This document shows, one piece after another, positions 16,852 to 24,872 of a DNA stretch of 64,000 bases. The DNA lies in contig QEUM01000009.1 of NCBI GenBank assembly GCA_003577165.1, positions 124,001 through 188,000 on the forward strand, in the 5' to 3' direction. Numbering within the stretch: position 1 is the stretch's first letter; each line of letters begins with the position of its first letter. The notes below the pieces were generated by a model. It was not told the origin of the DNA. It saw only the letters and a list, made by a program, of their open reading frames with translations, and ran no database searches. A program made the translations under genes and the position numbers. This DNA is from Armatimonadota bacterium (GTDB lineage Bacteria; Armatimonadota; Fimbriimonadia; Fimbriimonadales; ATM1).

Positions 16852-18252
16852 ATGGAATCAGCCTGGAAAGTAGGACTCCTCGTCGTGGCGTTCGGCGCGC
16901 TCCTCGTGGCGGCCTTTGCGCTCGTCGGGAACAGGTTGTTTGAAGAGAAGTCCGACGTCTACTACGCCTCTCTCCCGGATGCATCAAACGTTCAGCCTGG
17001 CGCAGTCGTCACGATGGCGGGCGTGCGAGTGGGCCGCGTAAGCAATGTGAAACTGGTCAGCCCGACCGTGGCTGAGATGACCCTCTCCCTGTCGGCAGGC
17101 ACGTTCGTTCCGGCGGACGCGAAACTGATTGTGCCCACCAGCCTGTTGAGTCTTGGCGAGCAGCGAGTGGAGTTGGTGTCAAAAGAAGGGGCAGACGCTG
17201 GTCGCTTGGCGCCGGGATCGAGGATCGAAGGCGGAAGAGGCTCGTTCCTTGCCGATTACCTGCCGGAGGGCGAGGCCACACTCGTGGAACTCAACAAGAC
17301 GCTGGCCGCAACTCGCGAGTTCCTTTCCGAGGGCGGGCTAAAGGAGAAGCTCGAAGCGATCCTCGACAGCACGAAGGTGACGATCGAAGAAGTCGGCAAG
17401 GTGATGAAGAGCGCGCGAGGACTCATCGCCGCCAACGAAGGCACGCTTAAAGCGGCGCTCGTCGGAGCGAAGGGAGCCATCGAGGACCTGCGCCAGGGTA
17501 TCCGCTCCGTCAATGCATTGGTGGGAGATCCGAATTTGAAGCCGCAGGTCACTGCGATGCTCGAATCCCTCAATGCGACCGCCCAGCGGGCTGAGGAGCT
17601 GGTTGCGAATCTCAACTCCATGGTGTCCGATCCCAATCTGAGGACTTCCATCGAGAACACGCTCTATCACGCGGAGACAATCGCCCGCACGGGTACAGAG
17701 ATCGCCGCGAACACGCGCGACATCACAGCCGACGGAAAAGTCGTGAGCGCAAAGGCGATCGAACTCGCGGACCGCGCCAACGAGATCGCCGACGAAGCGA
17801 AGAAGCTCTTGGAGAAACTCAACGAGTTCGCAGATCGGCTCCCCAGCGAAATCAAACTGCCGAAGCCGAGCTTCTCGCTCGAGACCGGGTGGAACGTGCA
17901 CGAGGACCGGTTCCAGTCGGACCTGAGCGTCACCTACCCCGTAAAAGAGAACGCCTTCTTGATGGGCGGACTTTACGACGCCACGGAGACGGACCGGCTC
18001 ATTCTCCAGTACGGGGAGACGTACGGGCCGACCTCTCTCCGGTACGGGATTTACGCCTCCAAGCCGGGGGTTGGGGTAGACTGGCAGCCCTTACCGGGCG
18101 TCACGCTGAGTGGGGACCTCTTCAACCCGAACGATCTCCAGTTCAACGTGCGTGCTCGCCTGCGCCTCAACAACCAGTGGTACGGTTGGTTGGGCGTGCA
18201 GGACCTCTTCAAGAGGAACGACGCCCTGCTCGGTATTGGAATCCGGCGTTAG
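16852..18252 (+). CDS. MlaD/MCE-domain protein with beta-rich C-terminal domain
   Basis: MCE proteins form hexameric rings or tunnels that carry phospholipids between inner and outer membranes. The N-terminus has one membrane anchor (VGLLVVAFGALLVAAFAL), then an MCE domain at about residues 38-120 (NVQPGAVVTMAGVRVGRVSN). A long helical region at ~130-325 may form a coiled coil or tube. The last ~130 residues are unusual: alternating aromatic and polar strands (DRFQSDLSVTYPVKENAFLM, LRYGIYASKPGVGVDW, NVRARLRLNNQWYGWLGVQ) look like an outer-membrane beta-barrel or beta-sheet domain. Family length is usually 150-350 residues. GGAGG lies before the ATG. No MlaE permease is adjacent; an MlaF-type ATPase lies at 55898-56638. 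Confidence 0.85.
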   Translation: MESAWKVGLLVVAFGALLVAAFALVGNRLFEEKSDVYYASLPDASNVQPGAVVTMAGVRVGRVSNVKLVSPTVAEMTLSLSAGTFVPADAKLIVPTSLLSLGEQRVELVSKEGADAGRLAPGSRIEGGRGSFLADYLPEGEATLVELNKTLAATREFLSEGGLKEKLEAILDSTKVTIEEVGKVMKSARGLIAANEGTLKAALVGAKGAIEDLRQGIRSVNALVGDPNLKPQVTAMLESLNATAQRAEELVANLNSMVSDPNLRTSIENTLYHAETIARTGTEIAANTRDITADGKVVSAKAIELADRANEIADEAKKLLEKLNEFADRLPSEIKLPKPSFSLETGWNVHEDRFQSDLSVTYPVKENAFLMGGLYDATETDRLILQYGETYGPTSLRYGIYASKPGVGVDWQPLPGVTLSGDLFNPNDLQFNVRARLRLNNQWYGWLGVQDLFKRNDALLGIGIRR

Positions 18253-18276
18253 CCGAACAGGACAGGAATTCGAGCG

Positions 18277-18840
18277 ATGAAAGTGATCTTGAACCAGACC
18301 GTGCCGAAGGTCGGCAAGGAAGGCCAAGTGGTCAACGTGGCGGGAGGATTTGCCCGCAATTTCCTCTTCCCCCGCGGGCTTGCGACCATTGCGAACCGGG
18401 CCACGCTGAAGGCGCTCGAAATGAAGCACCAACGCATCGAGGCCGAGTTGGAAAAGACTCGCTCCACCGCCGAGTCCCTTGCGGCTTCGTTAGACGGGAA
18501 GACGATCACGGTCACCGGCAGCACGGCGAAGGGCTCCGCAAAACTGTTCGGCGCAGTGACCGCTGCGGACATCGCGGAAGCGATTCGGAGCCAATTGGGC
18601 CAAGAGGTGGACAAGAAGAACGTCGCCCTGCTCCACCCGCTCAAGCGGCTGGGCGCGTACCCGGTCCTCATCGCGCTCCACCGGGACGCCGAAGCGACGA
18701 TTCGGGTCGAGGTGCGGGACGAGGAAGGGCGGCTGAGCGTAGACGAAGTCGTGGAGGCGTTGCCCGAAGTCGCCGCCGAGCCCGAGGCTCCCGCTGACGC
18801 TGAAACGCCTGCCGAAACGGAATCGGAAAGCAAGGAATAG
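18277..18840 (+). CDS. rplI: 50S ribosomal protein bL9
   Basis: bL9 binds 23S rRNA near the L1 stalk. The N-terminal domain starts MKVILNQTVPKVGKEGQVV and contains GFARNFLFPRGLA, the family signature; a connecting helix and the C-terminal domain (KLFGAVTAADIAEAI) follow. The protein is 187 residues rather than ~150 because of an acidic, Ala/Glu/Pro-rich tail of ~30 residues. The order rplI-dnaB is conserved in many bacteria. AGGA lies ten bases before the ATG. Confidence 0.96.
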   Translation: MKVILNQTVPKVGKEGQVVNVAGGFARNFLFPRGLATIANRATLKALEMKHQRIEAELEKTRSTAESLAASLDGKTITVTGSTAKGSAKLFGAVTAADIAEAIRSQLGQEVDKKNVALLHPLKRLGAYPVLIALHRDAEATIRVEVRDEEGRLSVDEVVEALPEVAAEPEAPADAETPAETESESKE

Positions 18841-18866
18841 TCGCCTACGAGTAGAACTCTGCTCCT

Positions 18867-20240
18867 GTGGCAGTAAGCCGGCTTCCCGACGCACTCCCCC
18901 CGCATAACGACGAGGCGGAGATGGCCGCGCTTGGGGCCATGCTCATCGACAAGAACGCGGCAGACCTGCTCGTTGCGTATCTCAAGCCAGAAGACTTTTA
19001 TCAGCGCTCGCACGAAGAGATTTTCAGGGCGATGCTCGCTGTTGCTAAGAGTTCGCGTCAGATTGACGACATCACCGTACGAGCAGAGCTGGACGTTCGC
19101 GGAAAACTGGATGCGGTTGGCGGGCCGGAATACCTCTACCAGTTGGCGGAGTTCGTTCCGTCGGCTGCAAACGCCGAGTATTACGGTGGGATCGTCCGCG
19201 ATCTCGCCATGCTACGCGCACTACAAGAGGCCGCCCGTCAGATAGTCACTATTGTGCATGACGGTGAGCTATCGGCAGAAGAGAAGGCTGATCGATGTGA
19301 ACACGCCGTGTTCGAGGCAGCGCAAAAGCGAACATCGAAAGAATTCATGGGCCTCGAGCATCTCATGCAGGAGTACTTCTTGGAGGTGGACCGTAACCTC
19401 GAATTAGGCGAACCGCTCCATGGCATGCCCACAGGTTTTTTGGACATCGACCGCATGCTAACTGGCCTCTATCCAGGCAATTTAGTCATCCTGGCGGCAC
19501 GGCCCGGCGTAGGTAAGACATCGCTCGCGCTGAGACTCGCTCTCAATGCTGCGAAGATTTCCAAGAAGTCCATCGCCATCTTTAGTCTTGAGATGTCCCA
19601 GATTGAGCTGGCGAGGCGACTGGTGGCAATGGAGGCTGGCGTCGATTCGAACATTCTGAAGAGGAGCAGGATCTCCGATGAGGACTACCATCGCATCGCA
19701 GATGCGTGCGACCGCCTGTTCAAACTGAAGGTATTCGTGGACGATTCATCGGATATCACGCACCTTCAGATGCGGGCAAAGTGCAGGCGTCTTGAGGCTA
19801 GCCAACACGATCTCGGACTGATCGTAGTCGACTATCTTCAGCTAATTCAGCCCATAACTCGCAGCGATAACCGAGCCCAACAAATTGCCGAGATCGCGCG
19901 GGCACTGAAGATCATGTCGAAAGAACTGAATGTCCCTGTACTAGCACTCAGCCAGTTGTCGCGCAGCGTCGAGCAACGCGAGAATAAGCGCCCGATGCTG
20001 AGTGACCTCCGTGAGTCGGGGGCGATCGAGTCGGACGCAGATGTCGTGCTGCTACTCTATCGCGAAGACATGATTCGCAAAGATGTTCCGGGAGACCAGA
20101 TTGAAGACGTTCCTACTGCGACCAGAGTTGTGCCTGTCGAAGTGATCATTGGGAAGAACCGGAATGGCCCAACAGGTACGATCACGCTCGCGTTTCAGCC
20201 TGCGTTCACGCGGTTCAGCGACGCGGCAAGGTACGAATGA
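18867..20240 (+). CDS. dnaB: Replicative DNA helicase DnaB
   Basis: DnaB is the hexameric 5'-3' helicase that unwinds DNA at the fork. The 457-residue protein has the N-terminal DnaG-interacting domain (PPHNDEAEMAALGAMLID), then the RecA-like core with Walker A ARPGVGKTSLALRLALNA, FSLEMSQIEL, Walker B region LGLIVVDYLQLI and the SDLRESGAIESDADVV segment. No intein is present. A GTG start is used; TAGAAC ends nine bases before it, a weaker version of the leaderless pattern. The stop overlaps purD by ATGA. Confidence 0.96.
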   Translation: MAVSRLPDALPPHNDEAEMAALGAMLIDKNAADLLVAYLKPEDFYQRSHEEIFRAMLAVAKSSRQIDDITVRAELDVRGKLDAVGGPEYLYQLAEFVPSAANAEYYGGIVRDLAMLRALQEAARQIVTIVHDGELSAEEKADRCEHAVFEAAQKRTSKEFMGLEHLMQEYFLEVDRNLELGEPLHGMPTGFLDIDRMLTGLYPGNLVILAARPGVGKTSLALRLALNAAKISKKSIAIFSLEMSQIELARRLVAMEAGVDSNILKRSRISDEDYHRIADACDRLFKLKVFVDDSSDITHLQMRAKCRRLEASQHDLGLIVVDYLQLIQPITRSDNRAQQIAEIARALKIMSKELNVPVLALSQLSRSVEQRENKRPMLSDLRESGAIESDADVVLLLYREDMIRKDVPGDQIEDVPTATRVVPVEVIIGKNRNGPTGTITLAFQPAFTRFSDAARYE

Positions 20241-21496
20241 ACGTTCTAGTGTTGGGTGGGGGCGGACGCGAGCATGCGCTCGTGTGGCGGCTGCGAAGGT
20301 CTGCCAGCGTCAAAGAGGTGCATGCCCTGCCCGGCAATGCGGGCATCGCCGCCGAGGCGACCTGTTGGGCCGGCGCAGCGGATGACATCCCGCGGGTCCT
20401 CCAAGTCTGCCGAGAAGGTCGCATCAACTTCGTCATAGCCGGGCCGGAGCGCCCGCTGATCGCCGGTGTCGCTGATGCGGTTCGCGATATGGGCGTTCCC
20501 GTGTACGGGCCGTCGAAGGCGTGCGCGCAGCTGGAGGGCAGCAAGGCGTTCGCTAAGAGCGTGATGCACGCAGCCGGTGTGCCGACGGGCCATTACCGCG
20601 ACTTCACTGAATTCGAGCCAGCGGTCGCTTACATCTCTGAGGAGTGGCGCTCGGGCAGGCACGTCGTGGTCAAGGCGAGCGGGGAGGCGATGGGCAAGGG
20701 GGTCATCGTTCCGACGAACGAAGACGAAGCGATTGAAGCGGCCCGCCGCGCGCTCGTCGACGGCGAGTTCGGTGAAGCGGGCCGAACCATCGTCGTCGAA
20801 GAGAAGTTTTCCGGCCGGGAGTTGAGCGTTCTTGCGATCTGCAGCGGAACGGAGTATCGGGTGCTCCCCCCCGCAAGGGACTACAAGAAGGCGAACGATG
20901 GGGACGATGGGCCGAATACAGGCGGAATGGGGGCGTTCTCTCCGGTGCCGGACGTGACGGACGCTCAGGTCGCAACATGCGCAGAGACTTTCATCGCGCC
21001 GATTCTGCGTGAAATGGAGCGGCGCGGAACGCCGTACGTGGGCACCCTTTATGCAGGACTCATGCTCTCGCCTTTCGGCACCATCGCGCTCGAGTACAAC
21101 GTGCGGTTCGGTGATCCGGAAACGCAGGCGATTCTTCCGAGATTGGCGGGCGACTTTTGCGACCTGCTGTATCGGGCGGCGACGGGAGCGGACTTGCCCG
21201 ACGTGACGGTCGCCGAGGAAGGCGCTGTCGCCGTCGTCGTCGCGGCGTCGGGTTATCCCGGAGATTACAAGAAGGGGATTCCCGTGCCGCAAGTCCATGC
21301 GGACGACGCTCTGTTGGTATTCCACGCAGGCACGATGCTGAGCGACGGACAACTGCTTTCGTCGGGCGGGCGCGTGCTGAACGTCGTAGGTATTGGACCC
21401 ACGCTCGATGCCGCAAGAGAAAGGGCGTACGCGGCAATCGACGACCGATTCAATTCCGAATGGCACTTTCGGAAGGACGTGGCTCTCATCTCGTGA
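20237..21496 (+). CDS. purD: Phosphoribosylamine-glycine ligase PurD (GAR synthetase)
   Basis: PurD joins glycine to 5-phosphoribosylamine with ATP in purine synthesis. The 419-residue ATP-grasp enzyme begins MNVLVLGGGGREHALVW, has the ATP-grasp region VVKASGEAMGKGVIVP, the PARDYKKANDGDDGPNTGGM signature and the NVRFGDPETQAILPRL metal-site stretch. The start overlaps the dnaB stop (ATGA) and the stop overlaps the next gene (GTGA), so three genes are coupled. Confidence 0.96.
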   Translation: MNVLVLGGGGREHALVWRLRRSASVKEVHALPGNAGIAAEATCWAGAADDIPRVLQVCREGRINFVIAGPERPLIAGVADAVRDMGVPVYGPSKACAQLEGSKAFAKSVMHAAGVPTGHYRDFTEFEPAVAYISEEWRSGRHVVVKASGEAMGKGVIVPTNEDEAIEAARRALVDGEFGEAGRTIVVEEKFSGRELSVLAICSGTEYRVLPPARDYKKANDGDDGPNTGGMGAFSPVPDVTDAQVATCAETFIAPILREMERRGTPYVGTLYAGLMLSPFGTIALEYNVRFGDPETQAILPRLAGDFCDLLYRAATGADLPDVTVAEEGAVAVVVAASGYPGDYKKGIPVPQVHADDALLVFHAGTMLSDGQLLSSGGRVLNVVGIGPTLDAARERAYAAIDDRFNSEWHFRKDVALIS

Positions 21497-22341
21497 GCAA
21501 TCGCCTCGCCCACGCGCTGTCCGACGCGGCAGCGGCGGCCGCCGAGGTGTTCGATCTCAACGCGCAGGAGGTGGTCTCCGAGTTCCTAAACCGCGTAGTG
21601 AGCGGCGACGGACCTTCAATTCCGAAGGACTCAGAGGCTGCGGATCGCTTCGCTGCGAAAGTCGCGGCGGAAGTGTGCTTCGGAATGAATAAGTCCTTGC
21701 GCATTGCGATTCAAGAGAGCGAACTCACAGAGATTCTTGAAGCGATTCCTGACAATGCCTCGCCCCTCGCTTTGGATGCGATGTTGCTTCGCACGATCGG
21801 TGCCGAAGTCGAGCGGATCGCCAAACTTCAAGGTCTGAGAAGGCTGACGGTGCTGCAGAATCTAGCGCGTGCGGAGAGGCTGGTCTCGGGCCGCGCTCGG
21901 AGGGGGGGGAGCGCTCCCGAGCGAAGTGATCCACTTGAAGCGCTTGCGCAGGTGATCGCGGCGCGGGCTGCTGCGCGAGGCACGCAACTGAGGATTCGGC
22001 CTCGATCCGTGCAAATCGTGATGGGACGGCCTCGGCTGGAAGATGCCCCGAGACCGTTCGTCGCCGACTTGCCGCGCCGAGCCGCAGCAGAGCAAATCGC
22101 GCGGTACTCGGCAGGAAGGGACCTTCGGGTCACCGATGCGCACCACGGCTGGTCCATCACCATGCGGACGCAGCGAGAGGAACGCCGATGCACGCTCTCG
22201 TTCTGGATGAACGACGGTTCAACCCCCGTTCGCATACGCACCGGAGATGAACTGTTGGCGCTTCTGGATCCGGGAGAGCAGGTCGCGTCCTCCGCGGCGG
22301 TGGGAGACTCAATCGAAATCCGCGGACTTCCGCAGGCGTAG
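21493..22341 (+). CDS. Unknown protein coupled to purD
   Basis: No family is recognised. The start is a GTG overlapping the purD stop (GTGA), giving 282 residues (MSNRLAHALSDAAAAAAE). The N-terminal ~135 residues are helical and rich in Ala, Glu and Leu. A basic, Arg-rich linker around residues 135-150 follows (GRARRGGSAPER), then a mixed alpha/beta C-terminal half. There is no signal peptide or membrane segment, so it is probably cytoplasmic. Its tight coupling to purD suggests co-expression, not a shared function. Confidence 0.7.
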   Translation: MSNRLAHALSDAAAAAAEVFDLNAQEVVSEFLNRVVSGDGPSIPKDSEAADRFAAKVAAEVCFGMNKSLRIAIQESELTEILEAIPDNASPLALDAMLLRTIGAEVERIAKLQGLRRLTVLQNLARAERLVSGRARRGGSAPERSDPLEALAQVIAARAAARGTQLRIRPRSVQIVMGRPRLEDAPRPFVADLPRRAAAEQIARYSAGRDLRVTDAHHGWSITMRTQREERRCTLSFWMNDGSTPVRIRTGDELLALLDPGEQVASSAAVGDSIEIRGLPQA

Positions 22342-22345
22342 TCCC

Positions 22346-23728
22346 TCAGGCCGTGCCGAGAGGCGTCAGCAGGTGGTAATCCGTTTCCCGTTGGAAGTCA
22401 CGCACGACTTTGAGACAGATCCGCTCCTCGAGTGCCGGCGCGATGATCTGGCCTCCGAGGGGGGCGCCATCTTCGAACCCAATCGGAAACGCCATCGCCG
22501 GCCAGCCGAGGAGGTTTGCCGGTCCTAGATCGCCGCCCATGTTGGCAAAGGTCTCGCTAAACGGTCGGTCGATGGGGGGGGCTGCATGGTAGAAGACGGG
22601 GCTAAACACGCAGTCGCACTTCGTCCACACCTCATTCGCTCGCAGGGCTTCGGTGCGAAAACGAAGCGCCCAGAGGTAGTCCACTGCTTTGACGTCGAGC
22701 GCGGAAGCGAATCCGCCGACTTGCGACACATCCGCAAGCTCCTTGAATCGTGGCCCGCGAATGAAGTGCTCGTGGGCGCTGGCTCCTTCGGCGTCGACGA
22801 TGATGCTGATCGCCATCCAATATGGAAGGTCCGGGTACTTCACTTCGACGATCTCATAGTCGAGTTTCCTAAAGACCTCGACCGCGTCCTGGTAGGCCTT
22901 CTTACACGCGACCGCCTGGTTCTCGTCAAAAGCTTCCGGAAGCAGGCCGATGCGCAGCTTCTTTTTCGGCGCTGAGAGGTTGAGTGGGCCGAGAACGCTG
23001 GATGCGTCTCTCGCGTCGTGACCGGAGATGGCTTGGAGGACGGCGGCGCAGCACTCCGCAGACCTGCAGATCGGTCCGATCTTGTCGAGGGTCCAGCAAA
23101 GGGCCATCGCGCCGAACCGGCTCACGCGCCCATAGGTTGGACGAAACCCGGTTGCGCCATTGAACGCGCTGGGGCAGGTGATGCTGCCGCTCGTTTCGCT
23201 CCCGAGGGTGAAACCGACAAGGCCGAGGGCGGCCGCTGCCCCGGACCCGCTGCTGCTCCCCCCCGCCCATCGTGACTTGTCCCATGCACAGAGGCAGGCG
23301 CCGTTTGCGCTTGCGTGTGCCCAGTTGTAATTCCCGCCGCCGGCCAGTTCGATCATCGAGAGTTTTGCGGCGAGGACCGCCCCTGCATCACGCAGCCTTT
23401 CGACGACGGTCGCATCGTAGTCGAAAACCTGATCAGAGTGGCCCGGAGATCCCCATCGGGTCGGGATTCCCTTCGTTGCGAGCAGATCTTTCGCACCGTA
23501 CGGAATCCCGTGGAGTTTCCCGACTCTCTCGTTCTTCGCGATTCGCTCATCGGCGATCCTCGCCTGTCGCAGCGCGAGGTCTTCGGTGAGTTCGGCGACG
23601 GCGCGATGTCGCGCGCCGATCGTCTTGAGTCGCAGCAAGTAACTCTTCGTCAACTCCTCCGAAGAGATCTTCTTTGATCGGATGGCGCGGTGAAGTTGTT
23701 CGATGGTGGAAAAGGGGCTGATGTTCAT
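22346..23728 (-). CDS. Amidase-signature family hydrolase
   Basis: The 460-residue protein is an amidase-signature enzyme with the Ser-cisSer-Lys triad: Lys in GAKDLLATKG, the glycine/serine loop AGGSSSGSGAAAALG and the nucleophile Ser in GSETSGSITCPS. The family hydrolyses C-N bonds in diverse amides; the substrate here is not predictable. It is not GatA by context, as no gatB or gatC is adjacent. No export signal is seen on the enzyme itself. Its ATG overlaps the stop of a Tat-signal protein (ATGA), so the pair is co-translated. Confidence 0.88.
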   Translation of the reverse strand: MNISPFSTIEQLHRAIRSKKISSEELTKSYLLRLKTIGARHRAVAELTEDLALRQARIADERIAKNERVGKLHGIPYGAKDLLATKGIPTRWGSPGHSDQVFDYDATVVERLRDAGAVLAAKLSMIELAGGGNYNWAHASANGACLCAWDKSRWAGGSSSGSGAAAALGLVGFTLGSETSGSITCPSAFNGATGFRPTYGRVSRFGAMALCWTLDKIGPICRSAECCAAVLQAISGHDARDASSVLGPLNLSAPKKKLRIGLLPEAFDENQAVACKKAYQDAVEVFRKLDYEIVEVKYPDLPYWMAISIIVDAEGASAHEHFIRGPRFKELADVSQVGGFASALDVKAVDYLWALRFRTEALRANEVWTKCDCVFSPVFYHAAPPIDRPFSETFANMGGDLGPANLLGWPAMAFPIGFEDGAPLGGQIIAPALEERICLKVVRDFQRETDYHLLTPLGTA

Positions 23729-24027
23729 CTCGTTTTGTCCTTCGATGATGCGAAGAACAAGGTGCAGGGCTCGCTGTTCTCCGGGAGTTTCACAGCAAGC
23801 CTTCCTTTCGCCACACGCCTTGAACCGGCGAGGTTCTCCTGGGCTATCTTCCTGGCTTCGTCCGAGAGCTTCTCGTGAAGTTGAGCGTCGATCTCGGCGA
23901 GCGCAGTCTCGAATTGCTCCGTCTTCTCTTGGCCCTGGGCCGCGCCCACCAAGCCGGGCGCGACCACGGCGGCGGCGCCGAGGGACAATGTGCGCGCGAA
24001 CTGACGGCGGCTGACTTTTTCAGGCAT
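23725..24027 (-). CDS. Small Tat-signal protein coupled to the amidase
   Basis: The product is 100 residues starting MPEKVSRRQFARTLSLGAAA. It has a twin-arginine signal (SRRQFARTL), a hydrophobic core and an AAQGQ cleavage-like site near residue 34. The mature part is short, helical and charged (ETALAEIDAQLHEKLSDEAR), with no known enzymatic motif. The stop overlaps the amidase start. The ATG at 24027 was chosen over an upstream in-frame ATG because it begins directly at the Tat motif. It may be a small export or accessory subunit of the amidase, but that is inference. Confidence 0.75.
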   Translation of the reverse strand: MPEKVSRRQFARTLSLGAAAVVAPGLVGAAQGQEKTEQFETALAEIDAQLHEKLSDEARKIAQENLAGSRRVAKGRLAVKLPENSEPCTLFFASSKDKTR

Positions 24028-24082
24028 GGAATTGGGTTCTACGCCGGAACTTGCGTTCCTCTCATCCCGTCTATTGAAGCGA

Positions 24083-24601
24083 ATGCCCTTCGAGACCGAA
24101 CGCCTCATCGTGCGCCCCTGGAGCGTCTCGGAGGCTGCCCGTTGCTTTGAGATCTACTCCGATCCGCGTGTCACCGAGTTTCTCGGCGGCGGCCCTTCGC
24201 TTTCGCTTGAGGAGCAGGCGGAGAGGATTCGCGGGATCAACCTACGATACGCGGACAGGCCGGAGTTCGGACTTTGCGCGATCGTGGAGAAGAAGTCTCA
24301 GCACATCGTCGGCTCTTCGCTTCTCAAACTGCTCCCCGAGTCGAGCCTATTCGAGGTGGGGTGGCACCTCGCTCCGGAGTTCTGGGGCAACGGGTACGCC
24401 ACCGAAAGCGGCCGAGGGGCGATCGACTTCGCGTTTCATGAAATGCAGCTTCCCGCGGTTTACGCGGTCGTGAACCCGAAGAACACGCGATCGCTGCGAG
24501 TGTGCGACCGGCTCGGAATGACCGGCCTCGGCATCACCACCGCCTTCTACGGTCAGAGCCTGGAACTCTTCACGCTCGCCGATAATCCGTTGCCGGGTTA
24601 G
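24083..24601 (+). CDS. GNAT-family N-acetyltransferase (RimJ/RimL-like)
   Basis: The 172-residue protein begins PFETERLIVRPWS, the usual opening of RimJ/RimL-type acetyltransferases, and has FEVGWHLAPEFWGNGYATES, the acetyl-CoA pyrophosphate-binding loop, followed by NPKNTRSLRVCDRLGM. It transfers acetyl from acetyl-CoA to an amine, in this subgroup often a protein N-terminus or small molecule; the acceptor is unknown. The start at 24083 is chosen at the family's conserved N-terminus; the ribosome-binding site is weak. Its stop overlaps the convergent small gene. Confidence 0.88.
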   Translation: MPFETERLIVRPWSVSEAARCFEIYSDPRVTEFLGGGPSLSLEEQAERIRGINLRYADRPEFGLCAIVEKKSQHIVGSSLLKLLPESSLFEVGWHLAPEFWGNGYATESGRGAIDFAFHEMQLPAVYAVVNPKNTRSLRVCDRLGMTGLGITTAFYGQSLELFTLADNPLPG

Positions 24602-24801
24602 TTCTTCTTCTTGTCCGGCCGTGGACGCCGCTGCGGGCTCAGTTTGTCGCTGGGCGCACCGGGTTTGAAGGTCTGCACGTCGTGCTGGTCGGTTTGTGGT
24701 GCCTTGGGCTTTGCTCGCGCCGCGCGCTGCTCGAGGTCCGTCTTGAGCCGTTCGACCTTCTTGTCTTTTCGTTGGCCGCCTTTCTTTCTTTCGTGGCTCA
24801 T
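24598..24801 (-). CDS. Small basic, probably disordered protein
   Basis: This 67-residue protein is dominated by Lys, Arg, Gln and Pro (start MSHERKKGGQRKDKKVERLK, end RRPRPDKKKN). A central TDQHDVQTFKPGAPSDKLSP stretch is the only less-charged part. No known domain is recognised; such composition suits nucleic-acid or ribosome binding, but that is a guess. Support for a real gene is a TAGAAT hexamer nine bases before the ATG and tight packing between neighbours. Its stop codon overlaps the convergent acetyltransferase stop. Confidence 0.58.
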   Translation of the reverse strand: MSHERKKGGQRKDKKVERLKTDLEQRAARAKPKAPQTDQHDVQTFKPGAPSDKLSPQRRPRPDKKKN

Positions 24802-24810
24802 GCCGTTATG

Positions 24811-24816
24811 ATTCTA
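24811..24816 (-). promoter_or_regulatory. -10-like TAGAAT nine bases before the small basic protein
   Basis: TAGAAT on the minus strand ends nine bases before the ATG at 24801. It is the main evidence that the short gene is transcribed. Confidence 0.5.
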
Positions 24817-24872
24817 CGACGGAGCGCGTGCCGCCATGACCGACGTCATCCTGCTTTCATGAATTGCGCCGG

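Noticed and set aside
20246-21466. A 406-residue open frame on the minus strand
   Set aside because: It is antisense to purD, which is fully recognisable; composition is Arg-rich and no motif is present.
22346-23728. The amidase as GatA of the Glu-tRNA(Gln) amidotransferase
   Set aside because: No gatB or gatC is adjacent, and it is coupled instead to a Tat-signal protein.
24598-24801. The 67-residue basic protein as the missing Pup/UBact tag
   Set aside because: It is disordered and small, but ends in Lys-Lys-Lys-Asn, not in Glu or Gln, and lacks the conserved C-terminal pattern known for such tags.
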